64,000 nucleotides of DNA from Pasteurella skyensis (GCF_013377295.1 NZ_CP016180.1:558001-622000); one strand, 5' to 3'. Shown: positions 18,934-29,852, counted from the stretch's first letter. Made by a program: numbers and translations. The notes: generated by a model from the letters alone, not told the origin.

Positions 18934-19518
18934 ATGTATCAACAACAAATTTTAAGTGAATTACAAGAAGCCGCTGATGTCTTGAATAAATTTATGACGG
19001 ATGAAAAAAATATTCAGTTAATTCAAGAGGCTGCATTGTTAATTTCAGAGAGTTTTAAGCAAGGTGGCAAGGTGCTATCTTGTGGTAATGGCGGTTCCCA
19101 TTGTGATGCAATGCATTTCGCAGAGGAGTTAACAGGGCGTTATCGTGAAAATCGTCCAAGTTATCCTGCAATTGCTATTTCTGATGTCAGCCATTTAAGT
19201 TGTGTAAGTAATGACTTTGGTTATGAATATGTGTTCTCTCGTTATGTTGAGGGTGTAGGGCAAAAAGGTGATGTATTATTTGGACTTTCTACTTCTGGAA
19301 ATTCACAAAATATCATTAATGCAATGCAAGCCGCTAAAGCAAAAGGAATGAAAACCATTGCAATGACAGGTAAAGATGGCGGAAAAATGGCAGGCATTGC
19401 AGATGTAGAAATTCGAGTTCCCCACTTTCGTTATGCAGACCGTACTCAAGAAATACATATTAAAGTCATCCATATTTTAATGATGTTAATTGAGTTTGAA
19501 ATGGCGAAAGAAGCTTAA
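18934..19518 (+). CDS. gmhA: Phosphoheptose isomerase GmhA
   Basis: Converts sedoheptulose 7-phosphate to D-glycero-D-manno-heptose 7-phosphate, the first step to the ADP-heptose of the LPS inner core. The protein has 194 residues with the SIS-domain motifs [20 protein letters not shown] and [15 protein letters not shown] and a C-terminal [13 protein letters not shown]. The start follows AAGGAG, 10 bases after gloA, so the two probably share a transcript. Confidence 0.96.
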   Translation: MYQQQILSELQEAADVLNKFMTDEKNIQLIQEAALLISESFKQGGKVLSCGNGGSHCDAMHFAEELTGRYRENRPSYPAIAISDVSHLSCVSNDFGYEYVFSRYVEGVGQKGDVLFGLSTSGNSQNIINAMQAAKAKGMKTIAMTGKDGGKMAGIADVEIRVPHFRYADRTQEIHIKVIHILMMLIEFEMAKEA

Positions 19519-19537
19519 TATCTTATTTCAAAATCAA

Positions 19538-19582
19538 AAATTGTGACATAATTTAAATTATTTATTATGTCACAATTTTTTA
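19538..19582 (+). terminator. Rho-independent terminator of gmhA
   Basis: A perfect 15-base stem, AAATTGTGACATAAT with ATTATGTCACAATTT, followed by T residues. Confidence 0.85.
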
Positions 19583-19590
19583 TGGAAAAT

Positions 19591-19620
19591 TTGCAAATTT
19601 TTCTTTCCATCTTACCGCTT
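19591..19620 (-). repeat. DNA uptake sequence
   Basis: TTGCAA, 17 bases, ACCGCTT, just after the gmhA terminator and 115 bases before potA. Confidence 0.85.
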
Positions 19621-19735
19621 TAACTATATTATTAACCGCTTTTATTTTATACAAAAATAAGAGTATAAATTGTACTTTTTATTTTAAATGATTATTTAAA
19701 CTTATTCTCAATATTTAGGAGGGAAACAACAGTAG

Positions 19736-20851
19736 ATGGAAAAGCAAAATCAACAACCCATCATTGAACTACGTTCATTAACCAAGCGTTATGACGATAA
19801 AACAATTATTGAAAATTTCGATCTTATCATTAACAATGGTGAGTTTTTAACTATTTTAGGCCCTTCAGGCTGTGGTAAAACAACGGTATTACGTTTAATC
19901 GCTGGATTAGAAGAGCCAAATGGTGGGACGATTAAACTGGATGGTAAAGATATTACCAATATTCCCGCAGAACATAGACACGTAAATACTGTGTTCCAAA
20001 GTTATGCACTTTTCCCTCATATGACTATTTTTGAGAATGTGGCTTTTGGCTTAAAAATGCAAAAAGTATCCAATGCAGAAATTAAACCTCGAGTAATGGA
20101 TGCATTGAAAATGGTGCGTTTAGATCAAATGGCGAACCGTAAACCAAGTGAACTGTCAGGTGGACAGCAACAACGTATTGCCATTGCGCGTGCTGTAGTC
20201 AATAAACCTAAAGTGTTATTACTTGATGAATCTCTTTCTGCGTTAGATTATAAATTGCGTAAAGAGATGCAATATGAATTAAAAGAGTTACAACGTCAGC
20301 TTGGTATTACTTTTATTTTTGTTACCCACGATCAAGAAGAGGCATTAACAATGTCGGATCGTATTATTGTAATGAATGAAGGCAATATTGAACAAGATGG
20401 TTCGCCTCGTGAAATTTATGAAGAGCCTAAAAACTTATTTATTGCTCGTTTTATCGGCGAAATTAATGTATTTGAAGCAGTCGCTATCGAGCGTACTGAT
20501 GAAAAAACAGTAAAAGCGAATGTAGAGGGAAGAATTTGTGATATTCATACAGATCTTCCAGTGGTTGAAGGGCAAAAATTAAATGTGTTACTGCGTCCTG
20601 AAGATATTGTGATTGAAGAACTTGATGAAAATGAAAGTGCTAAGGCTGTTATCGGACACGTAACCAATCGTACCTATAAAGGTATGACTCTAGAAACAAA
20701 CGTAATGCTTGATCGTAATGGAATGAAAGTATTGGTCAGTGAATTTTTTAATGAGGATGATCCAAATATTGATCATTCAATTGGTCAAAAAGTAGCATTA
20801 ACGTGGTACGAAGGTTGGGAGGTTGTACTTAACCATGAAATTAACCAGTAA
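19736..20851 (+). CDS. potA: Spermidine/putrescine ABC transporter ATPase PotA
   Basis: ATP-binding subunit of the polyamine importer, 371 residues. Walker [13 protein letters not shown], signature [14 protein letters not shown], Walker [13 protein letters not shown], switch histidine FVTHDQEEA. The C-terminal regulatory domain has the typical [11 protein letters not shown]. Site AGGAGGG lies upstream. It is the first gene of potABC. Confidence 0.95.
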   Translation: MEKQNQQPIIELRSLTKRYDDKTIIENFDLIINNGEFLTILGPSGCGKTTVLRLIAGLEEPNGGTIKLDGKDITNIPAEHRHVNTVFQSYALFPHMTIFENVAFGLKMQKVSNAEIKPRVMDALKMVRLDQMANRKPSELSGGQQQRIAIARAVVNKPKVLLLDESLSALDYKLRKEMQYELKELQRQLGITFIFVTHDQEEALTMSDRIIVMNEGNIEQDGSPREIYEEPKNLFIARFIGEINVFEAVAIERTDEKTVKANVEGRICDIHTDLPVVEGQKLNVLLRPEDIVIEELDENESAKAVIGHVTNRTYKGMTLETNVMLDRNGMKVLVSEFFNEDDPNIDHSIGQKVALTWYEGWEVVLNHEINQ

Positions 20852-21695
20852 TAAATTTCAAAAAGTAACCATTGCCGTTATTTTTGTGTGGTTAGTTTTT
20901 TTTGTACTAATGCCAAATTTATTGGTTTTTGTTACCAGTGTAATGACGAAAGATAGCAGTAATTTTGTGGAATTGACCTTTTCATTAGATAGCTATAAAC
21001 GTTTAATTGATCCACTTTATTCAAAAGTATTGTGGAACTCTTTATATTTATCTGGAGTTGCAACCCTATTATGTTTATTAATTGGTTACCCTTTTGCATT
21101 TTTAATTGCAAAATTTTCAATAAAATATCGACCATTTTTACTTTTTTTAGTGATTCTTCCATTTTGGACGAACTCATTAGTGCGTATTTATGGGATGAAA
21201 ATTTTCTTAGGTGTAAAAGGGGTATTAAATAAATCATTGCTTGCAATGGGATTGATTGATAGTCCAATACGTATATTAAATACCGAAGTTGCCGTGATTA
21301 TTGGTTTGGTTTATATCTTATTACCTTTTATGATTTTACCGCTATATTCGTCTATTGAAAAATTAGATAATCGTTTATTAGAGGCAGCAAAAGATTTAGG
21401 AGCAAATGGTTTTCAGCGCTTTTTACGAGTTATCTTACCATTAACAATGCCTGGCATTGTAGCAGGTTGTTTATTGGTTTTATTACCTGCAATGGGAATG
21501 TTCTATGTGGCAGATTTATTGGGTGGCGCAAAAGTATTACTAGTGGGTAATGTGATTAAAAGTGAATTTTTAGTTACACGTAACTGGCCTTTTGGCTCAG
21601 CAATTAGTGTTGCTTTAACGGTATTAATGGCAGTGATGTTATATATTTATTACCGAGCTAATAAATTATTAAATAAAAAGGTGGAGTTAAGCTGA
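20835..21695 (+). CDS. potB: Polyamine ABC transporter permease PotB
   Basis: Inner-membrane subunit with six membrane segments and the EAA loop ([21 protein letters not shown]). I choose the ATG at 20835, which matches the E. coli N-terminus (MKxxxKFQ) and gives 286 residues. It overlaps the end of potA by 17 bases, so translation is probably coupled. The C-terminal [11 protein letters not shown] is nearly identical to E. coli PotB. Confidence 0.95.
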   Translation: MKLTSNKFQKVTIAVIFVWLVFFVLMPNLLVFVTSVMTKDSSNFVELTFSLDSYKRLIDPLYSKVLWNSLYLSGVATLLCLLIGYPFAFLIAKFSIKYRPFLLFLVILPFWTNSLVRIYGMKIFLGVKGVLNKSLLAMGLIDSPIRILNTEVAVIIGLVYILLPFMILPLYSSIEKLDNRLLEAAKDLGANGFQRFLRVILPLTMPGIVAGCLLVLLPAMGMFYVADLLGGAKVLLVGNVIKSEFLVTRNWPFGSAISVALTVLMAVMLYIYYRANKLLNKKVELS

Positions 21696-22462
21696 TGAAA
21701 CGTGTATTAAAAAGCCTTTTTAGTCTGAGTGTTTATGCTTTTTTATATATTCCCATTATTATTTTAGTGGTTAATTCTTTTAATGCTGATCGTTATGGAA
21801 TGCGTTGGAAAGGATTTGATTGGAAATGGTACGAGCGTTTATTTAATAATGATACCCTAATGCAATCCGCCCTTCATTCTGTGACTATTGCATTTTGTGC
21901 AGCAACTATTGCGACTATTATCGGTGGCTTGACGGCAATTGCTCTTTATCGTTATCGTTTTAGGGGAAAGCAGTTTGTAGGTGGAATGTTGTTTATTGTA
22001 ATGATGTCTCCTGATATTGTAATGGCGGTTTCATTTCTTGCTTTCTTTATGTTTTTAGGAATGGCACTGGGCTTTTGGTCACTGTTATTTGCTCATATTA
22101 CATTTTGTTTACCCTATGTTGTTGTGACGGTGTCTTCTCGATTAAGCGATTTTGATGTGAAAATGTTAGATGCAGCGAGAGATTTGGGGGCAAGTGAGTT
22201 TACGATTTTGCATAAAATTATTTTTCCATTAATTTTACCTGCAGTCGTATCAGGTTGGCTACTGAGCTTTACAATTTCACTTGATGATGTGGTAATTTCT
22301 TCCTTTGTAACAGGAGTAAGTTATGAAGTGTTACCACTGAAGATTTTTTCTTTAGTGAAAACAGGAGTGACTCCAGAAGTTAATGCCCTTGCAACCTTAA
22401 TGATTATACTTTCATTAATATTGATTATTTTAAGTCAAGTAATTGGTAAAAAGAAATTATAA
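21695..22462 (+). CDS. potC: Polyamine ABC transporter permease PotC
   Basis: Second permease subunit, 255 residues, with six membrane segments and EAA loop DAARDLGASEFTILHKIIFPL. Its ATG overlaps the potB stop (TGATG). No potD substrate-binding gene follows: the next feature is a terminator and then the convergent coaD, so the binding protein must be encoded elsewhere. Confidence 0.95.
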   Translation: MKRVLKSLFSLSVYAFLYIPIIILVVNSFNADRYGMRWKGFDWKWYERLFNNDTLMQSALHSVTIAFCAATIATIIGGLTAIALYRYRFRGKQFVGGMLFIVMMSPDIVMAVSFLAFFMFLGMALGFWSLLFAHITFCLPYVVVTVSSRLSDFDVKMLDAARDLGASEFTILHKIIFPLILPAVVSGWLLSFTISLDDVVISSFVTGVSYEVLPLKIFSLVKTGVTPEVNALATLMIILSLILIILSQVIGKKKL

Positions 22463-22484
22463 GTAATTTAATTGTTTATAAAAC

Positions 22485-22531
22485 AACCCACTTGAGCAAT
22501 TGGTATAAACCAAATCAGTGGGTTATTTTTT
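22485..22531. terminator. Bidirectional terminator between potC and coaD
   Basis: Outer stem AACCCACT with AGTGGGTT encloses an inner stem TTGGT with ACCAA. T-rich tracts follow on both strands. Confidence 0.8.
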
Positions 22532-23000
22532 ATCTTAAATTTTGAACTGCTTGATTAACTGCGGCAGGAACAAATTGCTGAATGTCACCATTATGATAAT
22601 AAATTTCTCTTACCATAGTAGAAGATAAATATTGCCATTTTGCAGATGGAGGAAGAAAAATGGTTTCAAGATTGGGGGAAAGTTTTTCATTAAGTTGAGC
22701 CAATTGTATTTCATAGTCTACATCACCGCTATTACGAATACCTCGAATTAATGCTGTCACTTGATGCTCTTTTGCCAAGTTGACAAGTAATCCACTAAAG
22801 CCAATCACAGAAACATTCTCTAGGTGTACCGTGCTTTTTTGAACTAAATCAACTCGCTGTTCTAATGTAAAAAGGGGCGTTTTTGAAGGGTTTTTAGCAA
22901 CCGCAACAATCACGTGAGAAAAAAGTTTTGTTGCTCGCCCTATTTGGTCTAGGTGTCCATTAGTAATGGGATCAAATGTACCTGCATAAATGACATTCAT
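22530..23000 (-). CDS. coaD: Phosphopantetheine adenylyltransferase
   Basis: Fourth step of coenzyme A synthesis: adenylates 4'-phosphopantetheine. The protein has 156 residues with nucleotidyltransferase motifs [14 protein letters not shown] and the C-terminal [12 protein letters not shown]. It overlaps the end of waaA by 4 bases and is the last gene of a minus-strand run. Confidence 0.96.
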   Translation of the reverse strand: MNVIYAGTFDPITNGHLDQIGRATKLFSHVIVAVAKNPSKTPLFTLEQRVDLVQKSTVHLENVSVIGFSGLLVNLAKEHQVTALIRGIRNSGDVDYEIQLAQLNEKLSPNLETIFLPPSAKWQYLSSTMVREIYYHNGDIQQFVPAAVNQAVQNLR

Positions 23001-24283
23001 TTTTTTTCCTCTAAATAAGGTTTAAGTAAATCTAAATGGCGCTCAAGGGCTCCTTGATTTTCTTTTAAGACTTTAAATCCAGCATCTCCTATTTGACGAC
23101 TGTAATTTGCATTTTTTAATAAAGATGTGACCGCTTGGGTAAGGGAGTCCACAGTACTTTCAATTTCAATAAAACCATTCACATTTTTTAGTTTTCCAAA
23201 CATTTCGGTAAAATTATAAGTATAAATGCCTGAAATAACAGGAATTTTAAATGCAATAGGTTCGAGAGGATTGTGACCACCGTGTTTCACTAGACTACCT
23301 CCGACAAAAGCAATATCAGCGATACCATAAAATAACATCATTTCTCCCATCGTATCACCCAGTAAAATAGAGGTATTTTGATCTAAAGGTTGGTACTCTG
23401 AACGGCGTATAAAACTCATATTGGTTTTTTTAATGATCTCAGCAACACTATCAAAGCGTTCCAGATGTCGAGGAACGAGAATTAAAACTAAATTAGGGTA
23501 TGTCTTTAATAAGATTTTGTGCGCCCTTAAAATAATTTTATCTTCACCATCGTGAGTACTGCCAGCCACCCAAACTGGGCGATCGCCTAGTTTCAATGTG
23601 TGGGTTAATTGTTTAATATTTTGGTAGAGAGGTTCATCAATATTTAAGTCAAATTTAAGATTTCCCGTATTTATCAAACGTTCTGATGGGATACCTAAAT
23701 TGGCAAAACGATCTGTACTGACTTTATCTTGAGCCATTACAAGTTGAATGCCGTTTATCATTGGCTGAATATATTTTTTGAGGTAGCCATAACGTTTGCT
23801 AGAACGAGTAGATAAGCGAGCATTAGCAATAACAAAAGGGATCTGCTTGGCATTTGCTTGTTTTATTAAGTTTGGCCAGAGTTCAGTTTCTACAACAATA
23901 ATGACTTTAGGTTGTATAAAGTGTAAAAATCGTTTTACGAAGCAAGGGAGATCATAAGGTAAATAAAAATGTGATACGCTATTTCCAAAAGCAAATTTTA
24001 CTCTTTCAGAGCCAGTTGGTGTGACGGTTGTAAAAGTAAGCGGTAGGTTAGGGTAAACTTTTTGCAATTTTTTAACTAAAGGGGTAATTGCGATGACTTC
24101 ACCGACAGATGCAGCGTGAATCAGTATCCCATTTGGTTGTACTTTGGGTACATTACTATAAATGGTATAGCGTTCATTTACCCTTTTTCGATATGCAGGT
24201 TGTTTTATACTACGTCTAAGTATTTCTAGGAAAATAAGAGGCTGTAATAAATAGCTAATAATAGTGTAAAGCTTAAATATCAT
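22997..24283 (-). CDS. waaA: Kdo transferase WaaA (KdtA)
   Basis: Inner-membrane-associated glycosyltransferase that adds Kdo to lipid IV-A. The protein has 428 residues: an N-terminal anchor, [15 protein letters not shown], the [15 protein letters not shown] segment, and the C-terminal nucleotide-sugar domain ([17 protein letters not shown]). Haemophilus WaaA adds a single Kdo; the number added here cannot be read from sequence. It overlaps waaL by 4 bases at its start and coaD at its end. An uptake sequence lies inside (24038-24067). Confidence 0.95.
   Translation of the reverse strand: MIFKLYTIISYLLQPLIFLEILRRSIKQPAYRKRVNERYTIYSNVPKVQPNGILIHAASVGEVIAITPLVKKLQKVYPNLPLTFTTVTPTGSERVKFAFGNSVSHFYLPYDLPCFVKRFLHFIQPKVIIVVETELWPNLIKQANAKQIPFVIANARLSTRSSKRYGYLKKYIQPMINGIQLVMAQDKVSTDRFANLGIPSERLINTGNLKFDLNIDEPLYQNIKQLTHTLKLGDRPVWVAGSTHDGEDKIILRAHKILLKTYPNLVLILVPRHLERFDSVAEIIKKTNMSFIRRSEYQPLDQNTSILLGDTMGEMMLFYGIADIAFVGGSLVKHGGHNPLEPIAFKIPVISGIYTYNFTEMFGKLKNVNGFIEIESTVDSLTQAVTSLLKNANYSRQIGDAGFKVLKENQGALERHLDLLKPYLEEKK
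24038..24067 (+). repeat. DNA uptake sequence inside waaA
   Basis: AAGCGGT, 17 bases, TTGCAA within the coding region. Confidence 0.75.
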
Positions 24284-25515
24284 TGTTCATCTTCCTTTCT
24301 TGCTATTCTCTGTAAACTGAGCAAAATAATGACAGAGGTAAAGTAGAACATTGTCCCCGAATTATGAGATAAAAAGGATTGAGTTAAACAATAACCCATA
24401 GTCGCTATAATATGGGTTATTCCCATAGTTCCAAATAGCTGAGAAAGTTTATTGGAGCTTCGTTTGAGACCGTTTAAAAATAAGCTAAAAGGGACAAAGA
24501 AGATCGCAAGCAATGCAAGTAATCCTAAAACACCACGTGCAGAACCATCGTGTAAAAACTGATTATGGGAGTGATTAAAGGTTGAGGATAATTTAGATAT
24601 ATAACCCTGCTCAAAATGCTGTTTTCGCATTTCCTTAACACCTTCTAACCCCCAGCCAAAGAGCGGTTTTTCATCCATACCACGTATAGCACTTTTGTAC
24701 ATATCTAATCTAGCTCCAGAAGAGGTCGAACACTTATTGTGTTTAAGGCAATTGGTGATATTGTTATTGAGGCTGCGCCATTGGCTTTCACCAATTTTAT
24801 AGCTAGCCCCTCCCACTATAATTAAAAAAATAATGAAGAGAGTAATAATTTTTTTAGAGAAGAGATGACGGTATAACCACATTACTACTAGTATCGTGAG
24901 GAAAAATCCTACGAGAGCACCACGAGTTAGCGTTAGCAAACTAGCCATAAAACTCAGTATAAAAGCAATACTACTAATAATAACGAGTATATTGTTTTTT
25001 AATTGATAAAAATAAAAGCTAATACAGAGAGAGAATAATGCGAGCGTTATTGCAATATCTCCAGCTTGAATTTTTAGATGTTGTGGAAATGGATAAGGAA
25101 TATGAAGATAAAATCGCTGAATACCAGCAACAATACCCGCTATAAAACAAGCAATAATGATTGCATATATTATCCACAGAGGTTTTATTTTTATATGTGT
25201 AAAGAGTGCGAATAGAGGAAGTACAAATAATGCTCTGCTTGGTAAATCCAGTTCATTAGTCTTTCCATTATGCAAAATAAACGAGAGCACAAATAGCAAG
25301 AAATAGCTTATAAAAGTGATAACCAGCAGTTTATTTTCAGGTTGGATTTTAAATGTTTTATTTTTAATACTAACGATAATAAAATACAGTCCAGAAAGAC
25401 TTAAAATAATAGGAATCGCAGTATAACTTACTTTAAAGTGTAAGATAAGAATAAAGAACAACCCAGTAAGAAAGGTATAAATATTGGATTGATTATTTTT
25501 TAGTACAGATAGCAT
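24280..25515 (-). CDS. O-antigen ligase/polymerase family protein (WaaL-like)
   Basis: A 411-residue integral membrane protein with about eleven hydrophobic segments and the Wzy_C-type periplasmic loop: TRGALVGFF, GWGLEGV and HSHNQFLHDGSARG carry the arginine and histidine typical of O-antigen ligases. It is co-transcribed with waaA and coaD, which supports a role in joining glycans to lipid A-core. It could instead be a polymerase or act on another acceptor. Confidence 0.8.
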   Translation of the reverse strand: MLSVLKNNQSNIYTFLTGLFFILILHFKVSYTAIPIILSLSGLYFIIVSIKNKTFKIQPENKLLVITFISYFLLFVLSFILHNGKTNELDLPSRALFVLPLFALFTHIKIKPLWIIYAIIIACFIAGIVAGIQRFYLHIPYPFPQHLKIQAGDIAITLALFSLCISFYFYQLKNNILVIISSIAFILSFMASLLTLTRGALVGFFLTILVVMWLYRHLFSKKIITLFIIFLIIVGGASYKIGESQWRSLNNNITNCLKHNKCSTSSGARLDMYKSAIRGMDEKPLFGWGLEGVKEMRKQHFEQGYISKLSSTFNHSHNQFLHDGSARGVLGLLALLAIFFVPFSLFLNGLKRSSNKLSQLFGTMGITHIIATMGYCLTQSFLSHNSGTMFYFTSVIILLSLQRIARKEDEQ

Positions 25516-25530
25516 AATTTCCTCCGCTAT

Positions 25531-25560
25531 AAGCGGTCGATTATATAAAAAAATTTACAA
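25531..25560 (+). repeat. DNA uptake sequence between dam and waaL
   Basis: AAGCGGT, 17 bases, TTACAA (one mismatch). The dam stop codon lies within it. Confidence 0.7.
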
Positions 25561-26385
25561 ATTAAACAGTGCAAACAACTCATTTACTTTGACTCTCGAT
25601 TTTGGATTTTGTCCAATAAAGCGTTGTACAGGAAAGGTAAACAATTCTGCATCACTATAAATTTCACGAGTAAAGGGGGTGTCGTGATTAGAAATTAATA
25701 CAGGTATATTTTTACGAGAAAGTTGTATGGCTGATTTAGCTAACTTTTGTTGCTGTTCTAGATCAAAGCCTCCCCCTGAATAGTGAGTGAAGTTTGAATC
25801 TTGTATTAAAGGAGCATAAGGGGGATCGCAATAAATAATATAATCGTCTTTACGCTGTTGCAAATAATCAAAAGTGTGTTTGAAGTCTGCACAAAGAAAC
25901 TCTGCTTTTTGTGCTTTTTGAGCAAAGAAATAGAGTTCTTTTTCAGGAAAGTAGTGGCGAGTATAGTGTCCAAAAGGTACATTATATTTATGCTTTTTGT
26001 TATAACGACATAAGCCATTAAATCCAAAACGATTTAGGTAAAGAAATAATACGGAGCGACGAAAAGTATCAGATGAGTCATTAAATTCGGTGCGCACATC
26101 ATAGTAAAAACTTTTGGAATTAGCATTTTTATGAGAGAAAATATTTTCTACTTCAGTAATATAATGCTCTACATCATTTTTGACTGTATTAAACAAATTA
26201 ATTAAGTCAGGGTTGATATCAGCCAGTATATAGCGATCATAATCAGTATTAAGAAAAACAGCACCAGCCCCTACAAAAGGTTCAACCAAACATTTTCCTT
26301 CAGGTAAATGTTTACGAATTTCAGGAACGAGGCGATATTTTCCTCCTGCCCATTTTAAAAAAGGACGTCTTTTCTCAACATTCAT
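25555..26385 (-). CDS. dam: DNA adenine methyltransferase Dam (GATC)
   Basis: Methylates adenine in GATC, directing mismatch repair, replication timing and gene control. The protein has 276 residues in the alpha-class order: AdoMet motif [11 protein letters not shown] and [14 protein letters not shown], then the catalytic DPPY in [11 protein letters not shown]. The gene overlaps the aroB stop by 11 bases, keeping the familiar aroK-aroB-dam arrangement (without damX). Confidence 0.95.
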   Translation of the reverse strand: MNVEKRRPFLKWAGGKYRLVPEIRKHLPEGKCLVEPFVGAGAVFLNTDYDRYILADINPDLINLFNTVKNDVEHYITEVENIFSHKNANSKSFYYDVRTEFNDSSDTFRRSVLFLYLNRFGFNGLCRYNKKHKYNVPFGHYTRHYFPEKELYFFAQKAQKAEFLCADFKHTFDYLQQRKDDYIIYCDPPYAPLIQDSNFTHYSGGGFDLEQQQKLAKSAIQLSRKNIPVLISNHDTPFTREIYSDAELFTFPVQRFIGQNPKSRVKVNELFALFNL

Positions 26386-27502
26386 TGATATTATTCTTCA
26401 AAGTATCGGTTTGAGTACAGAGTTGAATAGATTCAATTATCTGACTTTCAGTTGCCTCTGAATAGATATAAGCTTGACCTAGTGATTTCAACAAAATTAA
26501 ACGCAATTTTCCTGTTAACACTTTTTTATCTCGCCACATATAAGGCAAATAATCTTGTGGTTGCATACCATCTGGTGAAGTTGTAGGAAGAACGGCTCGC
26601 ATTAATAATTTTTCAAGACGCACGATATCTCGTTGTGTTAAATCACCTAATATTTTTGATAAAACAGTAGCTTCTAACATCCCAAGGGCAATGGCTTCTC
26701 CGTGTAACCATTTTCCATACCCTAGATGCGTTTCTATTGCGTGTCCATAAGTATGACCGAAATTCAATAAGGCACGATCACCCTGCTCTTTTTCATCACG
26801 AGCGACAACATCCGCTTTTAATTGACAACAGCGTTGAATACAATAGTTAAGCGCAGATTGTTCAAGAGCTAATAAATCATCAATATGATTTTCTAACCAT
26901 TCAAAAAACGTGAGATCAAAGATTGCACCATACTTAATTACTTCAGCTAGCCCTGAGCAGAACTCCCTTTTGGGCAAAGTAGCTAACGTATTGGTATCAA
27001 TAATCACACTAATTGGTTGATGAAATGCACCAATCATATTCTTACCTAAAGCGTGATTGACGCCTGTTTTACCACCAACGGAAGAGTCAACTTGAGACAG
27101 TAATGTTGTTGGAATTTGTATAAAACGAATACCTCGTTGATAAGAGGCGGCTGCGTAACCCGTAATGTCACCAATTACCCCACCCCCTAAAGCAATCATC
27201 ACTGAATCACGATTATGATTTTTTTCCAACATTGCCGTAAAAATCAGATTCAGTGATTCTAATGTTTTAAATTCTTCACCATCTGGAAGTAACACCACAT
27301 CAACTTGACAGCCTAATTCTCTTAACGTACTTTCAACTGTGCAAAGGTACTCTTTAGCAATAGTAGGATTGGATACGATCATTACCTTATCTTTTGCCTT
27401 TAATGGCGAGTAGTTTTCCGCTTTTTCTAATAAATTAGCACCAATTGAAATCAGGTAGCTGCGTTTATTCAATTGTACCTTTACCTTAGATATACCTTGC
27501 AT
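26375..27502 (-). CDS. aroB: 3-dehydroquinate synthase AroB
   Basis: Second step of the shikimate pathway. The protein has 375 residues with the NAD-binding stretch [38 protein letters not shown], and zinc ligands in [12 protein letters not shown] and HGEAIALGM. It lies 8 bases after aroK. Confidence 0.96.
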   Translation of the reverse strand: MQGISKVKVQLNKRSYLISIGANLLEKAENYSPLKAKDKVMIVSNPTIAKEYLCTVESTLRELGCQVDVVLLPDGEEFKTLESLNLIFTAMLEKNHNRDSVMIALGGGVIGDITGYAAASYQRGIRFIQIPTTLLSQVDSSVGGKTGVNHALGKNMIGAFHQPISVIIDTNTLATLPKREFCSGLAEVIKYGAIFDLTFFEWLENHIDDLLALEQSALNYCIQRCCQLKADVVARDEKEQGDRALLNFGHTYGHAIETHLGYGKWLHGEAIALGMLEATVLSKILGDLTQRDIVRLEKLLMRAVLPTTSPDGMQPQDYLPYMWRDKKVLTGKLRLILLKSLGQAYIYSEATESQIIESIQLCTQTDTLKNNINEC

Positions 27503-27510
27503 TTTTTTGC

Positions 27511-28029
27511 CTATAAATTATCTATTAAATCAATAATATGAGAAGCCGTTACTTTAGCACTTTGCTGATCTGTTTGCAGTGTAATATCGGCAATTTCTTC
27601 ATAAAGAGGATTGCGTTGTTTTGCTAATGCTTCTAGAGCCGCTCTTGGATCTTCCGTTTGTAGTAGAGGACGTTTCTTATCTCGTTGCGTTCTTTCAAAT
27701 TGTTTATCTACTGTGGTTTCAAGGTAGATAACAATACCACGAGCAGATAACATATTACGATTCTCTTTAGAAAGAACAGAGCCACCACCCGTTGAAATAA
27801 CAACACCTTGCTCTTTTGTCAATTCGTTAATGATTTTCTCTTCTCTTTTACGAAAACCTGCTTCCCCCTCTAAGTCGAAGATCCAATCAATACTTGCACC
27901 TGCTCGTTGCTCAATTTCTGTATCAGAGTCAATAAAGTTCATTCCTAATAGTTGTGCAAGTTGGCGTCCAATGGTACTTTTCCCTGCACCCATAGGACCA
28001 ATTAAAAAGATATTACGTTTTTCAGCCAT
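27511..28029 (-). CDS. aroK: Shikimate kinase AroK
   Basis: Phosphorylates shikimate. I place the start at 28029 ([11 protein letters not shown]), giving 172 residues as in E. coli AroK; the frame stays open 96 bases further but carries no homology. Walker [16 protein letters not shown], shikimate-binding DSDTEIE, GFRKREE and STGGGSV are all present. It is the first gene of the minus-strand run that reaches coaD. Confidence 0.95.
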   Translation of the reverse strand: MAEKRNIFLIGPMGAGKSTIGRQLAQLLGMNFIDSDTEIEQRAGASIDWIFDLEGEAGFRKREEKIINELTKEQGVVISTGGGSVLSKENRNMLSARGIVIYLETTVDKQFERTQRDKKRPLLQTEDPRAALEALAKQRNPLYEEIADITLQTDQQSAKVTASHIIDLIDNL

Positions 28030-28068
28030 GTTCTGCCTATTATTATGTAAAATTAATATAAATTCGAT

Positions 28069-28139
28069 TTGTAAATTGTCGTAAAAAACTGACCGCTTGA
28101 TGTGAATACAAGCGGTCAGATTCATAATATTTTTTACAA
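28069..28139. repeat. Divergent uptake sequence pair forming a hairpin
   Basis: Two uptake sequences with their cores facing inwards: TTGTAA, 17 bases, ACCGCTT and AAGCGGT, 17 bases, TTACAA. The central CTGACCGCTTG (28089-28099) and CAAGCGGTCAG (28109-28119) are a perfect 11-base inverted repeat. It sits upstream of aroK in the aroK-djlA spacer, so it is not placed to end either gene. Confidence 0.8.
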
Positions 28140-28343
28140 AATTAATGGAGTGTTTTAGATATCACTTAAAAAATATTTTGTACCCACAAATCGCCCAAAA
28201 AAATATAACCTAATTATCTCAAGAAACGCCCCTATTTTTCAACAGTTAATTGCTAAAGAAAGATAAAGATTGCTTAAACTTCCCCTTTTTGATTAATTTA
28301 CGTTAGAATATAGGGAGTTTTTATCTTATTTAGGAAATTTGGA

Positions 28344-29195
28344 ATGCAATTTTGGGGAAAATTTTTAGGCTTTGTTCTAGGTTATAAGTTTTTTGGTGGA
28401 TTTTTTGGCGGCATTTTAGGTTGTATTGTAGCCCATTTCTTAATGAAAAAATTCTATGAGACCCAAAAAATTAGCTCTAGTTTTTTTCAAGGAAAAATTT
28501 CTCGTCAATCTTTATTTATGCAGACAACTTTTGCTGTTTTAGGGCATATGGCAAAAGCCAAAGGACGAGTCACACAGGATGATATTCAGCTGGCAAAACA
28601 GTTAATGCAACGTTTGCAACTTGATGAAAATAATAAAGAATTAGCAAAAAAAGCATTTAGTCGAGGAAAAGAAAGCGATTTTCCTTTACGTCAAGTGTTA
28701 CAAGAATTTCGTGAAGGGTGTGGAAAGCGTGGTGATTTATTGCGTTTCTTTATTGAAGTGCAAATGCAAGCCGCATTACAAGATGGTACCCTAGAAAAAA
28801 ATGAAGAAGAGATTTTATACACCATTGCTGAAATGTTAGGCGTATCTCAATTGCAATTTCAACAAATGCTTGCAATGGTCGCTGCTGCTCAACGTTTTCG
28901 TTCAGGAGGCTTTGAAGGACATTATCAAGGCTCTTACCAGCAATCAAATCGCTATGGTGGCTATCATCAAACCGCTCAACCAAGTTTAAAAGATGCCTAT
29001 GTTGTATTAGGGGTAGCGGAAGATGCAGATCAAACAACGGTGAAAAGAGCATATCGTAAGTTAATGAATGAGCATCATCCAGATAAATTAGTCGCAAAAG
29101 GACTGCCTCCTGAGATGATGGAAGTTGCCAAAGAAAAAGCACAACAAATTCAAGCTGCGTATGATCTTATTTGTAAATCAAAGGGGTGGAAATAA
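28344..29195 (+). CDS. djlA: Co-chaperone DjlA
   Basis: Membrane-anchored DnaJ-like protein that stimulates DnaK, 283 residues. The N-terminal membrane segment (about 5-30) has glycine-rich helices (GGFFGGILG), a TerB-like helical middle domain follows, and the C-terminal J domain runs from DAYVVLGVAEDADQTTVK with the essential HPD in NEHHPDKL. Its TAA stop overlaps the next ATG (TAATG). Confidence 0.93.
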   Translation: MQFWGKFLGFVLGYKFFGGFFGGILGCIVAHFLMKKFYETQKISSSFFQGKISRQSLFMQTTFAVLGHMAKAKGRVTQDDIQLAKQLMQRLQLDENNKELAKKAFSRGKESDFPLRQVLQEFREGCGKRGDLLRFFIEVQMQAALQDGTLEKNEEEILYTIAEMLGVSQLQFQQMLAMVAAAQRFRSGGFEGHYQGSYQQSNRYGGYHQTAQPSLKDAYVVLGVAEDADQTTVKRAYRKLMNEHHPDKLVAKGLPPEMMEVAKEKAQQIQAAYDLICKSKGWK

Positions 29196-29824
29196 TGCAA
29201 CAAAATTCTCATTCAATACCATTTTTTCTGTTCATTGTGATCAGCTGTATTGCTGTATGGTCAGGTTTTGATCCTGTAGATAGGGCTGTTTGGTATGCTG
29301 AGTCTATACCAATTTTCGTCGTCTTTGGATTGTTAATTATCACTTATCCTTTCTTTAAGTTTAGTGGTTTAGCTTATACGTTAATGTCTTTTTGGATGAT
29401 TTTGCATTTTATTGGTGCAAAATACACTTTTGCTAGTGTACCTTTTGGTTGGATAAACCCATACTTAGAACCATTTTTGGGAGAAGGAAGAAACCATTTT
29501 GATCGGGTTGCACACTATATTATTGGTTTTTATAGTTTTCCTATTGCTGAGTTTGTATTACGTAGAGGCAAATGTACTTTAGGTACAGCACTTTTCTTAG
29601 GGCTTTTCTCCATTATGTCACTTGCGGCTGCTTATGAAATTATTGAATGGCAATATGCTGTTATTGAGGGCGGTAATGCTGGCGTAGAATTTTTAGGCTC
29701 TCAAGGAGATATTTGGGATGCCCAAAAAGATATGCTCGCAGATACTTTAGGAGCAATTACGGCATTAATTTTGTATTTGTTCGCTCGACCAGATAAGAAA
29801 AAACAAGAAAATTTCTTTGAATAA
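29195..29824 (+). CDS. YjdF-like DUF2238 membrane protein
   Basis: A 209-residue membrane protein with about six segments and the DUF2238 signatures HFIGAKYTF, NHFDRVAHYIIGFY, YEIIEWQYA and GDIWDAQKDMLADTLGA. Its function is unknown. The ATG at 29195 is preceded by AGGGG and overlaps the djlA stop; an in-frame GTG 9 bases earlier is less likely. Confidence 0.85.
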   Translation: MQQNSHSIPFFLFIVISCIAVWSGFDPVDRAVWYAESIPIFVVFGLLIITYPFFKFSGLAYTLMSFWMILHFIGAKYTFASVPFGWINPYLEPFLGEGRNHFDRVAHYIIGFYSFPIAEFVLRRGKCTLGTALFLGLFSIMSLAAAYEIIEWQYAVIEGGNAGVEFLGSQGDIWDAQKDMLADTLGAITALILYLFARPDKKKQENFFE

Positions 29825-29852
29825 GCGGTATGATTGAGTGAAAAATTTGCAA
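29823..29852 (+). repeat. DNA uptake sequence spanning the dusC start
   Basis: AAGCGGT, 17 bases, TTGCAA. It begins within the stop codon of the YjdF-like gene and covers the first codons of dusC. Confidence 0.85.
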
